DNA of 64,000 nt from Tepidamorphus gemmatus (GTDB taxonomy: Bacteria; Pseudomonadota; Alphaproteobacteria; Rhizobiales; Tepidamorphaceae): contig NZ_SMAK01000003.1 in the NCBI RefSeq assembly GCF_004346195.1, forward strand, positions 124,001-188,000, in the 5' to 3' direction. Each line of letters begins with the position of its first letter. Within the stretch, counting starts at the first letter, position 1. The notes under the pieces are model-generated. The model worked only from the letters and a program-made list of their open reading frames with translations. It ran no database searches and was not told where the DNA came from. Position numbers and translations under genes: made by a program. Shown here one piece after another: positions 1 through 11,668 of this stretch.

Positions 1-336
1 GTGCCGGGAGAACGAGCGGATGGCCGCAAGCGCCCGCGACAGCGACGGCCCGGACAGACCGTCGCGGCGCCGGGCGGCAAGATAGGCGCGGATGTCGGTG
101 GGCGACAGCGCCCTGAAGTCACCCAGCGAGGGCGGCCCGCCGAGATGATCGCGCAGGAACATGGTGAACTGTCTGAGATCGCGGCCATAGGCCTCGAGGG
201 TACGGCGGGCAAGCCGGCGCCGGTCGGCGAGGCCATCGAGCCAGACCCGCACCGCGCCCCGGTAGTCGGGCTGTGCCATCAGCGGGCCGATCGGCTCGGT
301 CTCGGGAGTGTCGGATCGGCTCGGACGATGCGGCAT
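1..336 (-). CDS. xerC: Tyrosine recombinase XerC, N-terminal part (cut by window edge)
   Basis: The minus strand reads open from an ATG at 336 to the window edge, giving 112 residues. The sequence matches the SAM-like core-binding domain of XerC/XerD recombinases: a basic helix (residues around 38-55, RRTLEAYGRDLRQF), then DIRAYLAARR and SRALAAIRSFSRH. XerC with XerD resolves chromosome dimers at dif during division, activated by FtsK, which is also encoded in this window. The catalytic Arg-His-Arg-Tyr residues lie beyond base 1, so activity cannot be judged. An internal ATG 19 codons later is an alternative start. XerD is the main alternative identity. Confidence 0.82.
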   Translation of the reverse strand, partial: MPHRPSRSDTPETEPIGPLMAQPDYRGAVRVWLDGLADRRRLARRTLEAYGRDLRQFTMFLRDHLGGPPSLGDFRALSPTDIRAYLAARRRDGLSGPSLSRALAAIRSFSRH

Positions 337-433
337 CGTGCACTCGCGGCATGGCAACCGCAGCCAGTCTGCGGAATGGACGCCAGTCTGGCAAAGTCGC
401 GTTAACCGGCCCTTGCGCGCCGCCTTGGACGGA

Positions 434-1165
434 TCACAGACGGACTGCGGCCAGAATGGCGCCCGGCTCCTCGGGACTGCCTTCCTGCAGGATGACGGCG
501 CATCGGCTGCCCTTGCCGCGCGGCATCGGGACGGAGACCGCAACGGTCTCGCCGCTCCAGCGCGCAACCGCTTCGATATGGCGGACGACGTTGTGGTAGG
601 TGTTGGTGCGGCCGCGGTTCTCGCCGCGCTTGATCTCGACGGTGCGCTGCTCCTCGTAGGTCACGAACCAGATCGTCGCCGCGCCTGTCCGCGGCGGCTT
701 GCCGGCGCCGGCGCGGATCACGATGTCGTCGCCCGACCGGTCGGCCTCCAGCACGACCCGCTGCGCATCGAGTTGGCGGCCGGTCGCGCGGATCATGTCC
801 TCGATGGTCTTGCGGTCCGATCCGGCGGCATGCGCGAGGCCGTTGACGACGGCCTGCGGCGTGTAGACCGCACGATCGCCGCGGGCATGCGCATAGGCCT
901 TCTGCCGGGCGGTGAAGTCGGGCTGCGCGAGGGTGTCCTTCCAGCCGAGATAATCCCAGTAGTCGATGCTGAAGCTCAGGGCGAGCACGGACGGCTGGCG
1001 TGCCAGTTCGCCGAGAATGCGGTCCGCCTCCGGACAGGACGAGCACCCCTGGCTGGTGAACAGCTCGACCACGTCGATGCGGGTGGGCTGCGCAGATGCC
1101 GAGCCGGGCAACGCGGCCAGCATCGCCGCCGCCAACGCCAGTCCCGTCAGCACCCCGAAACGCAT
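434..1165 (-). CDS. DUF1223 family exported thioredoxin-fold protein
   Basis: The 243-residue product has a clear signal peptide (residues 1-25, ending ASAQP), so it is exported. The mature part opens with VVELFTSQGCSSCPEAD, a CxxC-type motif on a thioredoxin-like strand, which is the hallmark of the DUF1223 family. Members are periplasmic or secreted and their function is not established; a redox role is inference from the CSSCP motif. It lies downstream of acnA on the same strand with a gap of about 120 bases, an arrangement seen in related genomes. The start is an ATG in front of the signal peptide. Confidence 0.88.
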   Translation of the reverse strand: MRFGVLTGLALAAAMLAALPGSASAQPTRIDVVELFTSQGCSSCPEADRILGELARQPSVLALSFSIDYWDYLGWKDTLAQPDFTARQKAYAHARGDRAVYTPQAVVNGLAHAAGSDRKTIEDMIRATGRQLDAQRVVLEADRSGDDIVIRAGAGKPPRTGAATIWFVTYEEQRTVEIKRGENRGRTNTYHNVVRHIEAVARWSGETVAVSVPMPRGKGSRCAVILQEGSPEEPGAILAAVRL

Positions 1166-1286
1166 GCCGATTGCCTTGCCGCCCTCGTTCCGACAGGGGT
1201 GGGCATAAGGCGGCGGACGATCAAAGGCCAGTCACATTGGGGTGACGGCAGATCCTGCCCCTCCCGACCCTGTCGGTCCCGTGCCG

Positions 1287-4001
<2,715 letters not shown>

Positions 4002-4137
4002 GGTATCGTCCCTGCGGTTCGGGGGTCGGTGGCGGGATCGTGGGGTCAAGGGCGAACGCCGGTCGCACGCAGGTGCATGCAGGCGGACCCAGGCCCCGCT
4101 TGCCGGGTATATACGGAATTTCTGGGAAGGGTGCCAT

Positions 4138-4206
4138 ATGACGAAAGCAATACCGACACCCGCTGCGGTCCTGCCGGGCGCAGCGCCGGAGGCCGTTCGT
4201 TGTTGA
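4138..4206 (+). other. Possible 22-codon upstream ORF before ccmA
   Basis: An ATG at 4138 has a purine-rich ribosome-binding stretch (GGGAAGGG) about 6 bases upstream and encodes 22 residues beginning MTKAIPTP, ending at a TGA whose first base overlaps the candidate TTG start of ccmA at 4203. This is the only well-placed ATG in the acnA-ccmA divergent region. It may be a leader peptide that couples translation into ccmA. Nothing in the peptide is recognisable, and it may be chance. Confidence 0.3.
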
Positions 4207-4805
4207 GGCTTGTCGGCGAGGACCTGGCCTGCGTAAGGGGCGGCCGCGAGGTTTTCGACGGCGTGTCCTTCGCCGTGCCGGCGGGCGGTCTGCTGCAGCT
4301 GCGTGGGCCGAACGGCGCCGGCAAGTCGTCGCTGCTCCGGCTCATCGCCGGTCTCGTCCGGATCGGTGGCGGCCGGCTCGATCTGCTCGGCGGCCAGCCT
4401 GATGTGCCGCTCGCCGAACAGACCCACTATGTCGGTCACCTCGACGCGCTGAAGCCGGCGCTGACGGTTGCCGAGAATCTCGAATTCTGGGCGAGGATGC
4501 TCGGCGGCGGCGACCGCCCGGTGGCGGCGGCGCTGGAGACCATGGGCATCGGTCCGCTGGCCGATTTTCCGGCCGCCGTGCTGTCGGCCGGGCAGCGCCG
4601 CCGGCTCGCGCTCGCAAGGCTCGTTGCCGCCAGCCGTCCGGTCTGGCTGCTCGACGAACCGACAACCGCGCTCGATGCCGACGGGCGCGATCGCCTGTTC
4701 GAGCTGATCGCAGGCCATCTTGCCGGCGGCGGGCTGGCGCTGGTGGCGACCCATGTCGACCTGCCGCTTGCTGCCGCGACGCTGACGCTGGGAGGCCGGC
4801 GATGA
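4200..4805 (+). CDS. ccmA: Cytochrome c maturation ATPase CcmA (heme exporter)
   Basis: ABC ATPase that with CcmB, CcmC and CcmD releases heme-loaded CcmE for cytochrome c biogenesis. The 201-residue protein has Walker A GPNGAGKS (about 36-43), the CcmA-type signature [14 protein letters not shown] and Walker [13 protein letters not shown]. No ATG fits the family N-terminus. A TTG at 4200, or the next codon at 4203, is used because GGAGG lies at 4188-4192, 7-10 bases upstream, and the start aligns with CcmA proteins. A GTG at 4131 is in frame but has a poorly spaced ribosome site. The stop overlaps the ccmB ATG. Confidence 0.93.
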   Translation: MLRLVGEDLACVRGGREVFDGVSFAVPAGGLLQLRGPNGAGKSSLLRLIAGLVRIGGGRLDLLGGQPDVPLAEQTHYVGHLDALKPALTVAENLEFWARMLGGGDRPVAAALETMGIGPLADFPAAVLSAGQRRRLALARLVAASRPVWLLDEPTTALDADGRDRLFELIAGHLAGGGLALVATHVDLPLAAATLTLGGRR

Positions 4806-5473
4806 TGGGCGCGCTTGCCGCCCTGTTCCGCCGCGAGGCGCGGCTGGCGCTGCGTGTCGGCGGCGGCGCGATGATGGGGGCGATGTTCTTCCTGATCGTC
4901 GTCTCGCTGATGCCGTTCGCGGTTGGCCCTGATCTCAATCTGCTGCAGCGGGTCGGTCCGGCCATCCTGTGGGTGGCGGCGTTGCTCGCCACGCTGCTCG
5001 GCCTCGACCGTCTGTTCCAGGCCGACTACGAGGACGGCTCGCTCGACCTGCTGGTCATGGCCGAGACACCGCTGGTGCTCGCGGTCGCGGTGAAGGCACT
5101 GGCGCACTGGATGACGACGGGCCTGCCGCTGGTGATCGTCGCACCGCTGCTCGGACTGATGCTCAACATCGCGCCGGGTGCGCTGCTGGCGGTGTCGCTG
5201 ACGCTGCTGATCGGCACGCCGGCGCTCACCTTCGTCGGCACCATCGGCGCCGCGCTGACGGTGGCGCTTCGCCGCGGCGGTCTGCTCGTGCCGGTTCTGG
5301 TCTTGCCACTTGCCGTTCCGGTGCTCATCTTCGGTGTCGGCGCCACCTCTGCGGCGGTCACCGGGCCCATGGCGATGGCGACGCCGCTGATGGTGCTGGC
5401 CGGCATCAGTCTGGCGAGCCTGGTCCTGGCGCCGGTCGCGGCGGCGGCCGCGCTGCGCCTGGCGCTCGATTGA
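4802..5473 (+). CDS. ccmB: Heme exporter membrane protein CcmB
   Basis: Integral membrane partner of CcmA, 223 residues with about six hydrophobic spans and the typical opening [16 protein letters not shown]. The stretch [15 protein letters not shown] is characteristic of CcmB, as is the conserved [17 protein letters not shown]. It begins with ATG overlapping the ccmA stop (ATGA), implying translational coupling. CcmAB supply energy to release holo-CcmE from CcmC/CcmD in the inner membrane. The next gene follows after 94 bases. Confidence 0.95.
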   Translation: MMGALAALFRREARLALRVGGGAMMGAMFFLIVVSLMPFAVGPDLNLLQRVGPAILWVAALLATLLGLDRLFQADYEDGSLDLLVMAETPLVLAVAVKALAHWMTTGLPLVIVAPLLGLMLNIAPGALLAVSLTLLIGTPALTFVGTIGAALTVALRRGGLLVPVLVLPLAVPVLIFGVGATSAAVTGPMAMATPLMVLAGISLASLVLAPVAAAAALRLALD

Positions 5474-5567
5474 TGTAACCTGCCGGTCCCGGCTTGTTCC
5501 GCATCAAGGCGGACGGCGCCGGCAACCGGTAGCGCGACTGAGACAAGAGGCGGATCGAGGACCCCCG

Positions 5568-6299
5568 ATGATCGCGTTCGCCAACCCGACCCGGTTCATG
5601 GCGCTGACCGACCGGCTGATGCCGTGGCTGTGGAGTGCCGCCGGTCTGGTGCTCGCCATCGGGCTTGTCATGGCGTTCCGCGCGCCTGCCGACTACCAGC
5701 AGGGCCATACCGTGCTGATCATGTACATCCACGTGCCGGCCGCCTGGCTCGCGATGATGTGCTACACGGTGATCGCCGTCTCCGGCATCGGTACGCTCGT
5801 CTGGCGCCATCCGCTCGCCGACGTGTCGGCGAAGGTCGCCGCGCCGGTCGGCGCCGCCTTCACCTTCCTGGCGCTGATCACCGGCTCGCTGTGGGGCAAG
5901 CCGATGTGGGGCACCTGGTGGGTGTGGGATGCGCGGCTGACCTCGGTCCTCGTCCTGTTTCTCATGTATCTCGGGCTGATCGCGCTGTGGCGCGCCTTCG
6001 ACGATCCGGTGCGCGCCGCCCGCCCCGCGGCGATCCTGGCGCTGGTCGGCTTCGTCAACATCCCGATCATCAAGTTCTCGGTCGACTGGTGGAACACCCT
6101 GCACCAGCCGGCGAGCGTGTTCCGGCTCGACGGGCCGACCATCGACGCCTCGATGCTGTGGCCGCTGCTCATCATGGCAGGCGGCTACACGCTGCTGTTC
6201 GTGGCGCTCCACACCGCGGCGATGCGCAACGAGATCCTGCGTCGACGGGTCCGGGCGATGCGGATCAAGGCTGCCGCCGTGCTGGCGCCAGCCCAGTAG
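5568..6299 (+). CDS. ccmC: Heme lyase-type membrane protein CcmC
   Basis: CcmC loads heme onto the chaperone CcmE. The 243-residue protein has six hydrophobic spans, the tryptophan-rich periplasmic motif WGTWWVWDARLTS at 114-126, and two periplasmic histidines (about H55 in MYIHVP and H179 in NTLHQP) in the positions of the heme ligands of E. coli CcmC. Family length is about 240-250. The ATG at 5568 follows a short gap after ccmB, so it probably belongs to the same transcript. Confidence 0.96.
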   Translation: MIAFANPTRFMALTDRLMPWLWSAAGLVLAIGLVMAFRAPADYQQGHTVLIMYIHVPAAWLAMMCYTVIAVSGIGTLVWRHPLADVSAKVAAPVGAAFTFLALITGSLWGKPMWGTWWVWDARLTSVLVLFLMYLGLIALWRAFDDPVRAARPAAILALVGFVNIPIIKFSVDWWNTLHQPASVFRLDGPTIDASMLWPLLIMAGGYTLLFVALHTAAMRNEILRRRVRAMRIKAAAVLAPAQ

Positions 6300-6311
6300 G
6301 GGGACAGGACG

Positions 6312-6503
6312 ATGGACATTGCCCATTTCGGCTTCATCCTGGCGTCCTATCTCGTCACCGCCGCGGTGCTCGGAGCGCTGGTCGCCTGGGTCGTTGTCGA
6401 TGGCCGTCGGCAACGCGCCGCTCTCGACGACCTGGAGCGCCGCGGCGTCCGCCGCCGCCATGCGGAGGTCGCCGCCGCAATCGGCCGCGAGCCCGCCCGA
6501 TGA
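6312..6503 (+). CDS. ccmD: Small heme-exporter subunit CcmD
   Basis: A 63-residue protein with one membrane span (residues about 6-28, beginning IAHFGFILASYLVTAA) and a highly basic, Arg-rich C-terminal tail, which is the CcmD pattern. CcmD is needed to release holo-CcmE from CcmC. Identification rests on size, topology and its place between ccmC and ccmG. Its stop overlaps the ccmG start. Confidence 0.9.
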   Translation: MDIAHFGFILASYLVTAAVLGALVAWVVVDGRRQRAALDDLERRGVRRRHAEVAAAIGREPAR

Positions 6504-7120
6504 CCAGTGAACCGCTTCCCGCCCGCCCGGTCCGCCCGCTCTGGGTGCGGATCGCGGTTGCCGCGCCGCTGCTCGTCTTCGCGGTGCTGTGCGGCCTCCT
6601 GCTCTACCGCCTGTTCAGCGGCGATCCCTCGGCGGTGCCCTCGGCGCTGATCGGGCGGCCGGTGCCGGAGTTCACGCTGCCGGCGCTCGAGGGGCTTGAA
6701 CGCGACGGGACGCAGGTGCCCGGCTTCGACGCCGCCGGACTTCGCGACGGCAACGTCTCCGTGGTCAATGTCTGGGCCTCCTGGTGCGCCCCCTGCCGTG
6801 ACGAGCATCCGCTGCTCGCCGAGCTCGCCCGCGACGACCGGTTCCGCCTCTATGGCATCAACTACAAGGACGCCGGCGAGAACGCCCGCCGCTTCCTCGG
6901 ACGCTACGGCAACCCGTTCGACGCGGTCGGCGTCGATGCCAACGGCCGCGTCGGCATCGACTGGGGCGTCTATGGCGTGCCGGAGACCTTTGTCGTCGGC
7001 GGCGACGGCACGATCCTCTACAAGCACATCGGACAGATCACGCCGCAATCGCTCCGCGAGCGCCTGATCCCCGAGATCGAGAAGGCACTCGCGGCATCCG
7101 CGCCGCCGGCCGGATCCTGA
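6500..7120 (+). CDS. ccmG: Thiol:disulfide interchange protein CcmG/DsbE
   Basis: Membrane-anchored periplasmic thioredoxin that keeps the apocytochrome c CxxCH cysteines reduced for heme attachment. The 206-residue protein has one N-terminal anchor (about residues 16-38), a thioredoxin fold, active site WCAPC at 95-99 and the cis-proline motif YGVPETFVV typical of DsbE. The ATG at 6500 overlaps the ccmD stop, giving translational coupling. It ends the ccm operon; no ccmE, ccmF or ccmH is in the window. Confidence 0.95.
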   Translation: MTSEPLPARPVRPLWVRIAVAAPLLVFAVLCGLLLYRLFSGDPSAVPSALIGRPVPEFTLPALEGLERDGTQVPGFDAAGLRDGNVSVVNVWASWCAPCRDEHPLLAELARDDRFRLYGINYKDAGENARRFLGRYGNPFDAVGVDANGRVGIDWGVYGVPETFVVGGDGTILYKHIGQITPQSLRERLIPEIEKALAASAPPAGS

Positions 7121-7368
7121 TCGGCCGCTGTCCAGGGCGTCGTGCCGCCGCAGCTTCGACGATCCAGCGTCCGCGCATCATCATCCGCCCCTGCGCCAGG
7201 TGTCACCGCGGTCGCCTCCGGTTTCATCCCGGACGGCCGACAGGCCAATCCGGGATCGGGAGGGCAGCACGGCCGGTCGTGTCCGCAGTCCGGCTGGCGG
7301 GCCTCACGCGTGGCCACCAGCCGGGGTGATGCAGTGGGCGCAGGACGGCAGGCAAGGCGTGCAGACCC

Positions 7369-8340
7369 TCATGGGAAACTGAACTCCGCAACGATCGGCG
7401 CGTGCAGCGATGCGGGCGAGCGCTCGATCCGCCGATAGGCGATCAGCTCGTCGTCGAGCATCTCGTTGTGGATCGCGACATGTGTCAGATGGCCGAGCAG
7501 TCCCCGGCTCGCCAGGATGTGGTCGAGCATCAGCGGGCGCCCGTGATGCAGCACCGTGAAGCGTCGATCCACCGGCAGCGACCGCGCCACCGGGGTCAGA
7601 ACCCGCGTCGCCAGGGCTCCCGTGCCGGTATCGTCCTCGCCGGCACAGGCGAGCCGCAGCGCCGTGTCGTGGTCGTCGGCATTGAAGTCGCCGCACACTG
7701 CGATCAGCGCATCGGGTCGGGCGTCGAACACGCGCTCGACCGCGAGGCGCAGCTCCAGCGCCTGACCGGCCCGCTTGATCGCCGCCTCGAAGAAACCCTC
7801 CGCCCAGCCCGAAACCGTCTTCCAGCGAAACGGTCCCGTCTTCTGGCCGGGGATCGGTGCGGCGAGCGGGGCGCGCAGATGCAGGTTGAACAGCGCGAGC
7901 GGCCGCCCGTCCGGAAGGTCGAGGGTGAGGTGCTGGATCGGCCTGTCCCATGACAGGTCCTGCGGGACCTCCAGCGGCGGATCGGCGGTGGCGGGGCACC
8001 AGCGCGGCGGCGCGACCAGATCATGGCGGATGTCCTCGACCGCGCGCACCGGCAACCGGGTCAGCACCGCCAGGTTGTGGATGTCGGCCGGGCGTCGGCG
8101 GGTCGGTCCCGTGCCAAGAACGAGCCGATGGCCGGCATACCAGGTTCCCTCGATCAGCCGTTCGAGGGCCAATGCCCGGCGTTCGCCGCCTGCCTTGACC
8201 GTATTGACCTCCTGCAGGCAGACGACGTCGGCGCGAAGCCGCTCGAGCTGCGGCCGCAGCACGGCGAGGCGGCTCTCGAGATCCGGCGCGCCGGTACGCG
8301 CGCCGCCGAAATCCTCCAGATTGAAGGTCGCGATGCGCAT
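7369..8340 (-). CDS. Endonuclease/exonuclease/phosphatase family protein
   Basis: About 323 residues with the EEP superfamily signature: RIATFNLEDF at the start, CLQEVNTVKAGG (catalytic Glu), VCGDFNADDHD (Asp and Asn) and LMLDHILAS with SLHAPIVAEF (Asp-His pair). The fold hydrolyses phosphodiesters in DNA, RNA or lipids; the substrate is not evident. The ATG at 8340 (MRIATFN) is chosen because the longer start at 8394 would overlap the upstream gene and adds unconserved residues. It starts 16 bases after the nrdJ stop on the same strand, so the two are probably co-transcribed. Confidence 0.85.
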   Translation of the reverse strand: MRIATFNLEDFGGARTGAPDLESRLAVLRPQLERLRADVVCLQEVNTVKAGGERRALALERLIEGTWYAGHRLVLGTGPTRRRPADIHNLAVLTRLPVRAVEDIRHDLVAPPRWCPATADPPLEVPQDLSWDRPIQHLTLDLPDGRPLALFNLHLRAPLAAPIPGQKTGPFRWKTVSGWAEGFFEAAIKRAGQALELRLAVERVFDARPDALIAVCGDFNADDHDTALRLACAGEDDTGTGALATRVLTPVARSLPVDRRFTVLHHGRPLMLDHILASRGLLGHLTHVAIHNEMLDDELIAYRRIERSPASLHAPIVAEFSFP

Positions 8341-8356
8341 GATCCCGGATGCCGCC

Positions 8357-10744
8357 TCACCCGCACCGGGAGTAACCGCAATCGAGGCAGGCAAGACAGC
8401 CCTCGCGGTGAACGAGGCTCGGATGGCCGCAGCGCGGGCACCTCGCCCCGACTTCCTCTGGCAACGCCGCCAGCGCGACCCGGCGCGGATCCGCTTCGCC
8501 CGGCGCTGCCTGCGCCGGAACGAGGAATCCGATGTCGATCATGTGCCGCTCGATCACCTCGGCGATCGCTGCCAGCAGGCTCGGCACGTAGCGGCCGTTC
8601 ATCCAGTGTCCACCGCGCGGATCGAACACCTCCTTCAGCTCCTCGACCACGAAGGAGACGTCGCCGCCGCGCCGGAAGACCGCACTGATCAGCAGCGTCA
8701 GCGCCGCTGTCCAGGCGTAATGCTCGACATTGCGCGAGTTGATGAAGATCTCGAACGGGCGACGCCGCCCGTCGCGCTCGATGTCGTTGATGGTGATGTA
8801 GAACGCGTGCTCGGTGTCTGGCCAGCGCAGCTTGTAGGTATAGCCGGGCAGGATCGCGTCGCGCTGCAGCGGCTCGGCGAGGCGCACGACGGACGGGCCG
8901 TCGCGCGCCGCCGCCTCGCGCGGCGCCGGCGGGGCCGGCAGCGGCAGGTTCGGCTGCGGCGCGGCGACGGCGCCCTGAACCGGCGGCGATGCGGATCCCG
9001 GTGCGCCCGCCGCCTCGGCGCTCAGCACCGATCCGGTCACCTCGTTGGGCCGATAGGTGGTGCAGCCCTTCAGACCCAGCGCATAGGCACGCGCATAAAC
9101 GTCCTTGAAGGCCTCGAACGAGATGTCGCGCGGCAGATTGATGGTCTTCGAGATCGACGCGTCGACGAAGGGCTGGAGGGCCGCCTGCATCCGCAGATGC
9201 GCCTCGGGATCCAGCGTCTGGGCTGTGACGAAGACATCGGGTGGTGGCGCCGCCGCGCCGCAGCGCGCCTGCCACAGGCGGTAGGCGTAGTCGCTGACCT
9301 CCTCCTCGCGACGGCTTCCGTCCGGCATCAGCACCTTGCGGCGGTAGGCGAGCGAAAAGATCGGCTCGATGCCGGACGAGACGTTGTCGGCAAACAGCGA
9401 AATCGTCCCGGTCGGCGCGATCGAGGTGAGGTGGCTGTTGCGCATGCCGTTCGCCGCGATCAGCGCCCGGACCTCGGCATCGAGCCGGCCGACCACCGGG
9501 CTGTTCATGAACCGGTCGCGGTCGAACAGCGGGAAGGCGCCCTTCTCGGCGGCAAGTTCCGCGCTCGCGCGGTAGGCGGCGTTCTGGATCGTCCGCATCC
9601 AGTCCCGGGCCACTGCTGCGGCCGCGTCGGATCCGTAGACGAGGCCGAGCATCGCCAACGCGTCAGCTAGTCCGGTGACGCCGAGGCCGAGGCGCCGCTT
9701 GGCCCGCGCTTCCGCCGCCTGGGCTTCCAGCGGGAAGTTCGACACGTCGATGACATTGTCGAGAAAGCGGACGGCGAGCATGCTCGCCGCGGCCAGCCGC
9801 CCGGCATCGAGCCGCGCCGCCGGTCCGAACGGATCGGACACCAGTCGCGCCAGATTGATCGAGCCGAGCAGACAGGCGCCGTAAGGCGGCAGCGGCTGCT
9901 CGCCGCACGGGTTCGTCGCATGGATCGTCTCGCAGTAGGCGAGATTGTTCTCGGCGTTGATGCGGTCGATGAACACCACGCCCGGCTCGGCGTAGTCGTA
10001 GGTCGCGCGCATGATCCGGTCCCACAGCGCGCGGGCGCGGATGGTGCGGTAGACGCGGCCCTCGAACACGAGGTCCCAGTCGGAGTCGGTCTCCACCGCC
10101 TTGATGAAGGCGTCGGTGACGAGCACCGACAGGTTGAACATCCGCAGCCGCGCCGGATCGGCCTTGGCCGCGATGAAGGCCTCGATGTCGGGATGGTCGC
10201 ATCTGAGCGTGCCCATCATCGCACCGCGCCGCGACCCCGCCGACATGATGGTGCGGCACATGGCGTCCCAGACATCCATGAAGCTCACCGGACCGGAGGC
10301 ATCCGCCCCGATCGACCGGACCGGCGCGCCTTTCGGCCTCAGCGTTGAGAAATCGTGACCGATGCCGCCGCCCTGCTGCATGGTCAGCGCCGCCTCGCGC
10401 AACTGGGTGAAGATGCCGTCGAGATCGTCGGGAATCGTCCCCATGACGAAGCAGTTGAACAGCGTCACCCGCCGTCCGCTGCCGGCGCCGGCGAGGATGC
10501 GTCCGGCAGGCAGGAAGACGCCGGACTCGAGCAGTTCGAGGAACCGCCCGGCCCATGTCGCGCGGGCGGTCTCGTCGGGTTCGGCGGCGGCGACCGCCTT
10601 CGCGACGCGGCGGAACGTATCGCCGACGCCGGCCTCCATCGGCGTGCCGTCCGCATCGCGCAGCCGATACTTCATGTCCCAGATCTCGGCGGCGATCGCG
10701 GACGGCGGTAGTCCCGCGCCGCCGCCGGAGTCAGCCTCGTTCAT
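8357..10744 (-). CDS. nrdJ: Adenosylcobalamin-dependent ribonucleotide reductase (class II)
   Basis: Class II enzyme making deoxyribonucleotides without an oxygen-dependent partner subunit. The 795-residue protein carries the N-terminal redox cysteine in RVTLFNCFVMG, the active-site loop NPCGEQPLPPYG, the phosphate-binding motif SIAPTGTISLFADNVSSG, and TINLPRDISFEAF. The last 30 residues (CPRCG, CLACLDCGYSRCG) form a cysteine-rich tail that likely re-reduces the active site. It is the compact type rather than the roughly 1200-residue NrdJ common in Rhizobiales. No nrdA or nrdB is seen here. A B12 riboswitch was not recognised upstream. Confidence 0.94.
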   Translation of the reverse strand: MNEADSGGGAGLPPSAIAAEIWDMKYRLRDADGTPMEAGVGDTFRRVAKAVAAAEPDETARATWAGRFLELLESGVFLPAGRILAGAGSGRRVTLFNCFVMGTIPDDLDGIFTQLREAALTMQQGGGIGHDFSTLRPKGAPVRSIGADASGPVSFMDVWDAMCRTIMSAGSRRGAMMGTLRCDHPDIEAFIAAKADPARLRMFNLSVLVTDAFIKAVETDSDWDLVFEGRVYRTIRARALWDRIMRATYDYAEPGVVFIDRINAENNLAYCETIHATNPCGEQPLPPYGACLLGSINLARLVSDPFGPAARLDAGRLAAASMLAVRFLDNVIDVSNFPLEAQAAEARAKRRLGLGVTGLADALAMLGLVYGSDAAAAVARDWMRTIQNAAYRASAELAAEKGAFPLFDRDRFMNSPVVGRLDAEVRALIAANGMRNSHLTSIAPTGTISLFADNVSSGIEPIFSLAYRRKVLMPDGSRREEEVSDYAYRLWQARCGAAAPPPDVFVTAQTLDPEAHLRMQAALQPFVDASISKTINLPRDISFEAFKDVYARAYALGLKGCTTYRPNEVTGSVLSAEAAGAPGSASPPVQGAVAAPQPNLPLPAPPAPREAAARDGPSVVRLAEPLQRDAILPGYTYKLRWPDTEHAFYITINDIERDGRRRPFEIFINSRNVEHYAWTAALTLLISAVFRRGGDVSFVVEELKEVFDPRGGHWMNGRYVPSLLAAIAEVIERHMIDIGFLVPAQAAPGEADPRRVALAALPEEVGARCPRCGHPSLVHREGCLACLDCGYSRCG

Positions 10745-10870
10745 GGCCGATGCTCGCTGCTCGGTGCCGCCTCAAGGGCAGCTTTCGGCACTATCGCGCG
10801 GCGCACGGCTCCGGTCAATCGAATGTTCCCGATTTGTACCTTGCCGGCCCCTGCCGACGGTCTGCGGCGC

Positions 10871-11245
10871 TCAGGTCCCTCCGCAACAGGCCTCGAGCCG
10901 GTAGCCATCGGGATCGATGACGAATGCCGCGTAGTAGTCCGGTGCGTAGGCGGTCCGCAGCCCCGGAGCGCCGTTGTCACTGCCCCCGGCTTCGAGTGCC
11001 GCCGCATGAAAGGCATCGACCGCCCGCCGGTCCGGCGCATCGAAGCAGATGTGCAGTCCCGATGCGGGATCGGCCGGCACCGGCCGCGCGGTCGCAGCAA
11101 TCCACAGTCGGACACGGTCGCGACCGTAGCCGAGAGAGGTGGCGTCGCCGCTCAGGCAGGCATAGCCGAGCGGCGCCAGCGCGGCATCGTAGAATCGCTT
11201 CGTCGCGATCAGATCGCGGACGCCCAGCGAGACGTGGTCGATCAT
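10871..11245 (-). CDS. VOC family protein (glyoxalase/bleomycin-resistance fold)
   Basis: A 124-residue single-module protein beginning IDHVSLGVRDL and ending YYAAFVIDPDGYRLEACC, which are the metal-site-bearing first and last strands of the vicinal oxygen chelate fold (His near residue 4, Glu near 118). Substrate is unknown. A strong ribosome site (AGGAGGAG) precedes the ATG. It is followed upstream by a DUF1127 gene on the same strand after 29 bases, and the pair faces a WYL-type regulator. Confidence 0.88.
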   Translation of the reverse strand: MIDHVSLGVRDLIATKRFYDAALAPLGYACLSGDATSLGYGRDRVRLWIAATARPVPADPASGLHICFDAPDRRAVDAFHAAALEAGGSDNGAPGLRTAYAPDYYAAFVIDPDGYRLEACCGGT

Positions 11246-11274
11246 CGTCGGTCTCCTCCTGGTGTGACGATCGG

Positions 11275-11547
11275 TCAGAGAATGTGGGCGCGGTCGCGGA
11301 TCGGGAAGCGATGGCCGCGCTCGGGATCGGTGCGGCGGATATGGCCCTCGATCTGGCCGCGGCTGAGCCCGATGTCCTTGAGAAGGACGTCGTCGAGCGC
11401 CTGCAGGCGGTGGATCGTGACCCGCCGGCGATGCCAGCGGCGCAGTCCGCCAGCCACGGCGGAGACCGTCTGCAGAATCAGCCGGCCGGACATGGTCGGC
11501 CGAGCGTCGACGGTGAACGGAACGGGGGTGAACAGGAAGTTGAGCAT
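11275..11547 (-). CDS. DUF1127 (YjiS-like) small basic protein
   Basis: A 90-residue protein whose C-terminal half reads IHRLQALDDVLLKDIGLSR, the DUF1127 signature. Such small Arg-rich proteins have been linked to RNA turnover and metabolic regulation in Agrobacterium, but the role here is unknown. The ATG at 11547 (MLNFLFTPVPFTV) is chosen over an upstream start at 11595 since AAGG lies just ahead of it. It is first in a probable two-gene operon with the VOC protein, and its upstream region holds the twin palindromes at 11636-11688. Confidence 0.85.
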   Translation of the reverse strand: MLNFLFTPVPFTVDARPTMSGRLILQTVSAVAGGLRRWHRRRVTIHRLQALDDVLLKDIGLSRGQIEGHIRRTDPERGHRFPIRDRAHIL

Positions 11548-11635
11548 GACCTTGAGCCTTCTTCGTGCGGATGATCCGCAGCCGGACCGCGCCACTGGCC
11601 GAGCGCCGGCTGTCGGCGCACTATGCGGGCGGCCC

Positions 11636-11653
11636 CTGACAGCCTTCTGTCAG
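11636..11653. promoter_or_regulatory. Palindromic operator candidate, copy 1
   Basis: CTGACAG-CCTT-CTGTCAG, a perfect 7-bp inverted repeat with a 4-base spacer. It lies 89 bases upstream of the DUF1127 start and about 80 bases upstream of the WYL regulator start. A second copy with the same arms follows 34 bp away centre to centre. Likely binding site of the adjacent regulator; this is inference. Confidence 0.65.
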
Positions 11654-11668
11654 CAGCCTCGACAGGCT

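Noticed and set aside
1-405. Plus-strand frame of 134 residues at the window start
   Set aside because: It is opposite the XerC N-terminal domain, which explains the sequence better.
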